From assembly GCA_038232935.1 (NCBI GenBank), contig JBBSMX010000009.1:1-55625 (forward strand): 55,625 bases of DNA. Direction: 5' to 3'. This stretch comes from JBBSMX01 sp038232935 (GTDB taxonomy: Bacteria > Bacteroidota > Rhodothermia > Rhodothermales > JANQRZ01). Within the stretch, counting starts at the first letter, position 1. Each line of letters begins with the position of its first letter. Positions 50,078 to 55,625 of this stretch are shown here, piece after piece. Both the position numbers and the translations under genes were made by a program. The notes under the pieces were generated by a model. The model was not told the origin of the DNA. It did not search any database and saw nothing but the letters and a program-made list of their open reading frames with translations.

Positions 50078-51493
50078 CTAGTTGCCGCGGCAGACGACGT
50101 GGTCCTCGTGGTTGTTGAGGTGCGACTCCACGGCCGACTCGGCGATGCAGAGCACCTTCCCATTCTTCTGGTTCGGCAGCTTGTGCCAGACGGCCACCTT
50201 GTGGTCCTGGTGAGCGTGCTTGGGGCACTCACAGCTAGCAGGGGCTACCGTCGGCTCTACCGTCGGATCTACAGGAGGCTCAATCCCACCGCCTTCATCG
50301 GGAGGAGAGCAGAGGCTTAAGTCTGTCTCCTCGACCAGCTTGACCTCGACCACCTGGTCGCTGAAGTCGGGGCGGCTACCGTAGTCGCGGAGCGTGCGGT
50401 AGCCACGGCCGTCAGCGTCCGGCCAGCCGAGACCGTCATAGCCTTGGCTCTTGAGGGCCTGGAGGCTGGTCTGAGGGTCGCTGGAGCCGGGGTTGTCCCA
50501 CGAGGTGATGTGCTGGTCTTCCCAGCCGATCCGCCAGCGCTGAATCGCGTCCGGCCCGCTATTGTCGACGCCTTCCGGGTGCATCTCGGTGAACGCCCAC
50601 GGCGTCTCGCTCATGTCGCCGAGCTTGCCGACTTCTTCCGCGAGGGCGTAGTGGAGGTGATCGTACGGAGCCGGGTTGTTGACATCACCCGTGAACTGGG
50701 GGTAGCCCTCGACGGATGTGGAGGTCGCGCGCGTGCTGCAGTCCTTGTCGACGCCGATGAAGAAGTTCATCTGCGTGCCGCCCCGGATGTACTTGGTTAC
50801 GAGGGACACCTGCCCGTTGCGGTTGTTGCCGGGGGTGAAGATCATCTCCGGGGGCTCGGGATCGCTAGCGTTGGGGTCCGCCCCTGCCTGAATGCCTGTC
50901 GGGAGCCTGCGCTCGAGGTAGACAGCCGAGCAGTAGCCCGCCCTCGAGTCGATGAACTCGACGGTGAGCTTGCTGCACTCGAGCTTGGCCGTGAGCGGGT
51001 CGCCGCTGGGCAGCTCGTACTCGTAGATCGGGCTGTTGCCGGTGGCATCGGACATGGTGTGGCACGCGCCCGTGTAGTTCTCACGGGAGAACGGATCCTC
51101 CTGGCGGCACCACCCCGGCTCGGGGCTCTGGTTACCCCGGAGTCGCACGAATTCGCCGCCGATGTAGCCCACAGACGTGATCCGGACGACCTCGCCGTTC
51201 ACGAGTTCGGCGCGCACGCGGAACGTGCCGCCCTGGTGCTGGCCTTGGAGGTATTTCCGACCCGTGCCGTGGATGTTGATGTCCCGGATGGCTCCGTGGA
51301 GATCGTTGCCGTGATCCCGCAGGATCCCCATCGCAACGTTAAAGCCGGAGCGAGCAATCTCGCGCGCAACGACTCCGTCCTCGAAGTTCGCCTGGTTCTG
51401 CGCGGTATGACGTCCGGTTTCTGTCTGACTTAGCAGACCTTGGGCGACGAACAGCGCCGCGCCGAAAGTTATGAGTAGTGCGGCCTTTCCCAT
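50078..51493 (-). CDS. PilX-like minor pilin/assembly protein with cysteine-rich C-terminus
   Basis: The N-terminus MGKAALLITFGAALFVAQGL, followed by a helix with TAQNQANFEDGVVAREIARS, resembles the hydrophobic start of PilX-type minor pilins ('ALLIVLVFL... NRDLAFQAAEAALR'). It lacks a canonical prepilin leader beyond MG. The rest is a large beta-rich domain. Several cysteines are present (GWCRQEDPF, TGACHTMSD, CSKLTVEF, GYCSAVYLE), with more near the end (CECPKHAHQDH, KVLCIAESA, HEDHVVCRG). At 471 residues it is much larger than usual minor pilins. It is probably secreted and disulphide-bonded, but its function is unknown. Confidence 0.7.
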   Translation of the reverse strand: MGKAALLITFGAALFVAQGLLSQTETGRHTAQNQANFEDGVVAREIARSGFNVAMGILRDHGNDLHGAIRDINIHGTGRKYLQGQHQGGTFRVRAELVNGEVVRITSVGYIGGEFVRLRGNQSPEPGWCRQEDPFSRENYTGACHTMSDATGNSPIYEYELPSGDPLTAKLECSKLTVEFIDSRAGYCSAVYLERRLPTGIQAGADPNASDPEPPEMIFTPGNNRNGQVSLVTKYIRGGTQMNFFIGVDKDCSTRATSTSVEGYPQFTGDVNNPAPYDHLHYALAEEVGKLGDMSETPWAFTEMHPEGVDNSGPDAIQRWRIGWEDQHITSWDNPGSSDPQTSLQALKSQGYDGLGWPDADGRGYRTLRDYGSRPDFSDQVVEVKLVEETDLSLCSPPDEGGGIEPPVDPTVEPTVAPASCECPKHAHQDHKVAVWHKLPNQKNGKVLCIAESAVESHLNNHEDHVVCRGN

Positions 51494-51569
51494 GGTAGTA
51501 GGGGGTGTGTGGTCGGATTGAGCGTGCGAGAGGGTAGCGGGGGCAGATCACAGGGGATCCGGTGGGGGG

Positions 51570-52292
51570 TTAGCCCCAGAACGGACGCACCTTGAGGGTC
51601 GTCGTCCAGTAGAGCTCGCGGAGGAATCCGCGTTTTAATTCGAACTCGGGCACCATCGAGAAATCGACCCGGATGAAGCTGGCTTCCTGCGGGGCATCTG
51701 GGTCGTTCGAGGCGAGCGGGTTGCCTTGGTTGTCGACGAGTTGGACTTGAAAGAGCGACAGCGTCGAGACGCTGCGCCCGTCCTCGGTGAAGTCCGCCTC
51801 CACAAACGTGGCGGTGTCCGTAGTGGGATCGACGTTTTTCCATGCCGACGTCGCGCGCTCGAGCTGGAACAGCGGGCGCGAATACGTGAGATCCCCCACT
51901 TCGACTTCCAGCGAATCCGGCTGTTCGACGAGGAGGTACCGGGTGGCCGAGCGTTGCTTGGTATTGCCGGCGAGCCGGTCGCTGTAGAACCGCCACTCCG
52001 TCGTGTAGGTGACGGTCTGAAGCTGGGGTGTTCTGTCCTCATCAAGCGTATAGACGATGAAACTGGAGGTGCTCGGGTTGTCGAAGCGCGCGTTGTTGTT
52101 GATGACGTTCTCCCCGAGCGAGACGATGTCCTCGTCGAGCCACTGCCCGAACGAGAGCGCCTTGTTCTTGGCCGCGTGCGATGAGACCTGTGAGATCCCT
52201 GCCTCCTGAACGCGAAGCTGCGTCGCGGCCAGCGACATGAGGAGGGTCGCGACGATAATCGTGGCGAGGACGTTATCTAGGAGAAGGGTCAT
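51570..52292 (-). CDS. Pilin-like protein without canonical leader (240 aa)
   Basis: Starts with a hydrophobic helix (MTLLLDNVLATIIVATLLMS) that runs into an amphipathic one (AATQLRVQEAGISQVSSHAA), then a mainly beta domain with IVYTLDEDRTPQLQTVTYTT, RYLLVEQPDSLEVEVGDLTY and EASFIRVDFSMVPEFELKRG. Position in the pilus locus and helix-plus-beta layout suggest a minor pilin (PilV/PilW-like), but no G|F cleavage site or Glu5 is seen. The gene starts 57 bases after the previous gene ends. Confidence 0.65.
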   Translation of the reverse strand: MTLLLDNVLATIIVATLLMSLAATQLRVQEAGISQVSSHAAKNKALSFGQWLDEDIVSLGENVINNNARFDNPSTSSFIVYTLDEDRTPQLQTVTYTTEWRFYSDRLAGNTKQRSATRYLLVEQPDSLEVEVGDLTYSRPLFQLERATSAWKNVDPTTDTATFVEADFTEDGRSVSTLSLFQVQLVDNQGNPLASNDPDAPQEASFIRVDFSMVPEFELKRGFLRELYWTTTLKVRPFWG

Positions 52293-52349
52293 GGTCCGGA
52301 CGTAAGAGGGTGTGCACCGTCAGAGCTGATGCTCAGCGGTATCGTTCCG

Positions 52350-52970
52350 CTAACGAGGGGTGGAGCACCGCTCGAGATCGTCTGCGTGGGCTGGATCCGA
52401 GGCGTAGTACTGTACGCAGTCGGCCGCCGCCTTATTGGGGTCGTAGGCGATCACGCGCTCGAGGTGAATGAACGGCCCTACCTGCACCAAGAGCGGCGTC
52501 CGCACCAGCAACACCACACGCTTGTTCGCCGTCGGGCCCGGCACGGGGACGTCGGGAGTTTCTCCCTCGACGTACTGCACCGTGACCTTCACTTCGAAGG
52601 GAAGCGTGTGCCCATTGCTGAGTTCGACCTCGGCAGGCCACCACGTGTCGCGAGAGAAGTCATCGAGGTCGTTGCAGTCGCTGAGGTCGATCTCAAAGAG
52701 GTCGCAGTCTGTCTCTCCTGCGCCCGGCCCTACGACGCCGAAGTGGGACTCGTTGGGGAGCCCCGAGTTGATCATCTGCTGCGGCGATGACACCGCGTCA
52801 AAGGGACGCGCGGCGAGGAGCTCCATCGCCTCCATGAGCATGCCCGAGGCCGCCACGCTGAACTCGTCGCGGAGTTGGGTCTGGTACGACTTGATCGTCA
52901 CCTGCTGCTGACTGAAGGTCAGTTGCGTCAGGATAGCAAGCGCGAGGAGCGCGAGGAGCGTCTGCGGCAT
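52350..52970 (-). CDS. Pilin-like protein without canonical leader (206 aa)
   Basis: An N-terminal hydrophobic segment (MPQTLLALLALAILTQLTFS) followed by QQQVTIKSYQTQLRDEFSVA gives the same layout as the next gene. The body has SGMLMEAMELLAARPFDAVS and a beta part with LPFEVKVTVQYVEGE and KRVVLLVRTPLLVQVG. Four cysteines occur, two in DCDLFEIDLSDCND. It could also be read as a signal peptide and exported protein. It is the first of three such genes after PilB, with a 257-base gap to PilB. Confidence 0.6.
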   Translation of the reverse strand: MPQTLLALLALAILTQLTFSQQQVTIKSYQTQLRDEFSVAASGMLMEAMELLAARPFDAVSSPQQMINSGLPNESHFGVVGPGAGETDCDLFEIDLSDCNDLDDFSRDTWWPAEVELSNGHTLPFEVKVTVQYVEGETPDVPVPGPTANKRVVLLVRTPLLVQVGPFIHLERVIAYDPNKAAADCVQYYASDPAHADDLERCSTPR

Positions 52971-53227
52971 GTCGGAAGGCGTTGAAAGATGGGGCGGGTG
53001 GCTCGCTGTGTTACCAGTATCGTACCTCTGTGGCTATTTCATGCACTGATGCCGGTTCTGAACCTGTTTCTGTAACCCTGCGCCACCTGCAACCCGCACC
53101 CCACCGTCTTTCCGAGACACCCCCTCCTCTCCGAGCCGCACCGCCCTGCACCGGAGTGGTTACAGGACTGTCCCTGCAGGACACGTTATTACCTCAACAT
53201 CTCACCTCCTCGGCACCCAGCCCCCCC
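52971..53227. other. Intergenic region between pilB and the pilin-like genes
   Basis: No gene is recognised. It includes GTTACAGGACTGTCCCTGC followed by AGGACACG at about 53159-53184, with CAGGAC repeated. A promoter for the pilin-like genes could lie here, but no element is convincing. Confidence 0.4.
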
Positions 53228-55336
53228 TCACGCCTCGCCTGCCGTCACGCGAAGCATCTCCTCGAGGGTGGTCTCGTGCATCTTGACCAGCTCGCGCGCT
53301 GAGGCCTGGAGCGTAAGCATCCCCTCCTTGACCGCCTGGGCTTTGATGCCGTCCTCGTCAATCGTGTCGCCGGCTTCAACGATCAGTTCTCGGATCCTCG
53401 GCGAGAAGTAGAGCGCCTCGGCCACAGCACGGCGGCCCTTGTAGCCCCGGCCCTTGCAGACGGTGCAGTCCTTATCGGACCCGGCCTTATAAATCGTGGT
53501 CTCCGCGAGCACCTCCTCGGTGAACCCGAGTTGCTTGGCCAGGACGAGATCCGGTTCTTCGTCCACCTCCTTACACTCCGGACAGAGCGTGCGCATGAGC
53601 CGCTGCGCGACGACGAGGTTGATGGCGTAGGCGATGAGGAATGGCTCCAGCCCCATTTTGAAGAGGCGACTCACGGCGCTCGGCGCGTCGTTCGTGTGGA
53701 GCGTCGAGAACGTGAGGTGGCCGGTGTTGGCGAGCTTGACGCCGAGCTCGGCCGTGTCCTTGTCCCGCATCTCACCGACCATCACGATGTCGGGGTCGTG
53801 CCGGAGGATCGCGCGGAGCGCCCCTTCGAGACTGAGCTTATGGGAGAGCTTGATCTGGCGGACGCCCGGGATCATGTACTCGACGGGATCCTCGACGGTG
53901 AGCACGTTGACTTCGGGGCTGACGACCTGGCTGAGCGCGGCGACGAGCGTCGTGCTCTTACCCGAGCCCGTCGGCCCGGTCAGGATGACCATGCCGTTCG
54001 GCTGGCGGATGGCCTTGTTGAACTGCTCTTGCGCGAAGGGCAGCAGGCCGAGCTTGGCGAGGTCGGTCAGCACCTTCCGGTCGTCGAGCACACGGATGAC
54101 GATGCTCTCGGCGCGGACGTCCGGGTTCGCGTTCGCGATCGGGAGGACGGAGACGCGGTAGCGGATGAGGGTGTCGTCGATCCAGCGCTGGATGAAGCCG
54201 TCCTGCGCCGTATCACGCTCGAACCGGTCCACGTTGATGGCGTTGTCCTTCAGCACAGCGAGGAGCGCCTCGGGGTGCCCCTTCTCCTCGGTGTGCCAGC
54301 GCTGGAGCCGGCCGTCCACGCGGAAGTGGATCTCGGTCTTGCGCTTCGCATTCGGGTAGATGTGGATGTCGCTCGCGCCCATCCGTACGGACTCGATCAA
54401 GAGCGCCTCGACGAGGTTGATGAGCGAGCTCCGGCTGATCTCGGCTTCGAGCGCGTCCTCATCGAGCAGCTTGTTCTCGGCGCTCTCGAAGTTCATCCCG
54501 AAGTCGACGGCGTGCTCCCCTTCGTCCTCGCGGACGCGCTCGAGGTAGACGTTCTTCCGTGGGTATGCCTTCTCGAGCACGCCGCGCACCACAACGCGCG
54601 GGGCGTAGCACAGCTCGAAGCGGTCGAGGTCGAGGGCGTGCATCAGGCGCTGGAGGTCCTGACGCATCGGGTCGTCCGTCACGAAGATGAGCTTGAGCAG
54701 ACCGGACCCCTGCTCCTGCGCGTACGCGTAGGGCGCAATGCTGAGGTTGATCAGCTCGTCACGCAGCTCTTCGGTGAACGAGTCCAAGACCGTCTTGACG
54801 AAGTCCGGTTCGGGCTTGCGGTCTTTGACGGGCGCGATGCGGAACGCGTAGGTGAGCGCCGCCTGGGCAAAGACGGCGTCGCGGTCCACCTTGGGATTGT
54901 CTGCGAGGACGCGCCAGAGCGGCTCGCGGAGCGCGTTCCGGTGCTTCGCCTCCACGGCCTCCTCTACGAGCTGCGGCGTGATGTTCCCCTTGCTCAGGAG
55001 GGCCTGGATAACGCGGTCCTGCGAACGGCCGAACGCGGGCGGCGGCACAGCCGACGGAGCTCCCGGGCTCGCGCCGTCACCGCCATGACCCGTGGGGGCC
55101 GCTCGCGCGGAGACCGTCTCCCCCGGCGACGCTAGCGTAGTCCCACGGGCTGCCGACTCCGCGCTCATCTCCCCCGACCCGATGCGGTCCAGTGTGTTCA
55201 ACGACTCGGCAGGCGCGCTCAAGTTGTTCAGCGATACCCAGCCGTCCCCCGCCTCTTGCTCCTCTTCCATCATGGACTGGACGCGGAAGCCGTACGTGCT
55301 GAGCGAGGTGTCGTTGGGATTCCGGCTGTCTGACAT
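53228..55336 (-). CDS. pilB: Type IV pilus extension/type II secretion ATPase
   Basis: PilB/GspE ATPase of 702 residues. After a low-complexity start and an N1-type domain (DRVIQALLSKGNITPQLVEE), the ATPase core shows SDIHIYPNAKRKTEIHFRVD (arginine-finger region), Walker A VILTGPTGSGKSTTLVAALS near residue 455, Asp box LTVEDPVEYMIPGVRQIKLS, Walker B DPDIVMVGEMRDKDTAELGV and His box TGHLTFSTLHTNDAPSAVSR. The tetra-cysteine zinc motif is present (LCPECKEV and CTVCKGRGYKGR, near residues 586-626), which marks PilB/GspE rather than PilT. It is the first gene of the pilus cluster. No pilC, pilA or pilD lies in the window. Confidence 0.93.
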   Translation of the reverse strand: MSDSRNPNDTSLSTYGFRVQSMMEEEQEAGDGWVSLNNLSAPAESLNTLDRIGSGEMSAESAARGTTLASPGETVSARAAPTGHGGDGASPGAPSAVPPPAFGRSQDRVIQALLSKGNITPQLVEEAVEAKHRNALREPLWRVLADNPKVDRDAVFAQAALTYAFRIAPVKDRKPEPDFVKTVLDSFTEELRDELINLSIAPYAYAQEQGSGLLKLIFVTDDPMRQDLQRLMHALDLDRFELCYAPRVVVRGVLEKAYPRKNVYLERVREDEGEHAVDFGMNFESAENKLLDEDALEAEISRSSLINLVEALLIESVRMGASDIHIYPNAKRKTEIHFRVDGRLQRWHTEEKGHPEALLAVLKDNAINVDRFERDTAQDGFIQRWIDDTLIRYRVSVLPIANANPDVRAESIVIRVLDDRKVLTDLAKLGLLPFAQEQFNKAIRQPNGMVILTGPTGSGKSTTLVAALSQVVSPEVNVLTVEDPVEYMIPGVRQIKLSHKLSLEGALRAILRHDPDIVMVGEMRDKDTAELGVKLANTGHLTFSTLHTNDAPSAVSRLFKMGLEPFLIAYAINLVVAQRLMRTLCPECKEVDEEPDLVLAKQLGFTEEVLAETTIYKAGSDKDCTVCKGRGYKGRRAVAEALYFSPRIRELIVEAGDTIDEDGIKAQAVKEGMLTLQASARELVKMHETTLEEMLRVTAGEA

Positions 55337-55445
55337 GAGGAGCTGCTATAAGACGGAGGGAGGGGTGCGAGTGAACTCAACCCGAACGATGTGGGGTATC
55401 GGCGCGGTGCCACTTTTTCTTTACTCAACGTCAGTCGCGGGTTGA

Positions 55446-55625
55446 TCAGATCGAGGCAATTCCTGCGTAGCAGAGGTTCAGATGTACCAGCTTCAGCAAC
55501 GACACGCTCCAGAGACCTTGCCACGAACGGGCGTAGACCCGGTCGCAGAACCGATCCCACAACTGCCTGAACGTCGTCTCCACGCGCTCACGCACGCCGC
55601 TGAGGATCTGCTGCTCGTCGCTGCC
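55446..55625 (-). CDS. DDE transposase, C-terminal end (IS982/IS5-like), cut by window edge
   Basis: Reading the minus strand from the window end gives 59 codons and a TGA at 55446-55448. The stretch SGVRERVETTFRQLWDRFCD, then VYARSWQGLWSVSLLKLVHL, matches the end of IS982/IS5-type transposases, including the last acidic catalytic residue region (RVETTF). The N-terminus lies outside the window. The stop is about 110 bases upstream of pilB. Confidence 0.65.
   Translation of the reverse strand, partial: GSDEQQILSGVRERVETTFRQLWDRFCDRVYARSWQGLWSVSLLKLVHLNLCYAGIASI

Noticed and set aside
1..55625. tRNA or rRNA genes
   Set aside because: No cloverleaf-like or rRNA-like sequence was recognised by eye; a tRNAscan/Infernal run would settle it.

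Overview
High-GC bacterial chromosomal DNA, with almost every gene on the minus strand. Gene content points to a Gram-negative relative of Rhodothermota/Bacteroidota. Supporting features are an Lpt lipopolysaccharide-export cluster, an rpsF-rpsR-rplI operon, a three-subunit transhydrogenase, Bacteroidota-like promoter spacing at two sites, few clear Shine-Dalgarno sequences, a YfhO protein and a fused type IV pilus assembly set. The taxonomic placement is an inference; no rRNA or tRNA gene was recognised.

Layout. 1-582 is a decayed IS1595-type transposase, and the last 180 bases are the C-terminal end of another DDE transposase. 680-5359 holds the proton-translocating transhydrogenase genes (pntA1, pntA2, pntB), a small membrane protein and serC. 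5418-9390 has a frameshifted GNAT gene, a PhzF-like isomerase, a cupin and dsbD. 9597-10828 is the S6/S18/L9 operon. 11068-11763 is an AT-richer plus-strand orphan with a SeqA-N-like and a PUA/EVE-like region, preceded by a palindrome over its likely promoter. 11776-15907 holds prfA, glmS and a DAHP synthase. 16112-19308 holds lptB, a large LptA/OstA-like protein and an LptC-like lipoprotein. 19651-21690 (plus strand) is a partner-switching regulatory operon: STAS protein, anti-sigma kinase, and a receiver-PP2C phosphatase, ending at a strong terminator. 21765-28232 holds an M48 protease with LemA, several membrane or unknown proteins, an EamA transporter and a YbbR-domain protein.

28367-29177 encodes two bacterial microcompartment shell proteins with no enzyme genes beside them, behind a near-consensus promoter. 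One has a Rho-N/SAP-like tail. 29314-37558 is a tightly overlapping surface-polysaccharide operon (YfhO, three glycosyltransferases, a methyltransferase and a flippase). 37777-41438 holds plsC, a TIM-barrel gene interrupted by an amber codon, an M28-like lipoprotein that seems to lack metal ligands, and an outer-membrane barrel. 41853-43649 is a bacterial dynamin-like GTPase. 43744-55336 is a type IV pilus/secretion locus read from PilB through three unusual pilin-like proteins, a PilT-like ATPase, a PilM-PilN fusion and a PilO-PilP-like protein to a secretin whose frame breaks at a G9 run.

Besides the genes, the window has a recurring class of intergenic elements built from degenerate 7- or 8-base units, often as inverted pairs. 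I found seven. These, the orphan shell operon and the SeqA-N/EVE-like orphan are the best candidates for new biology here.
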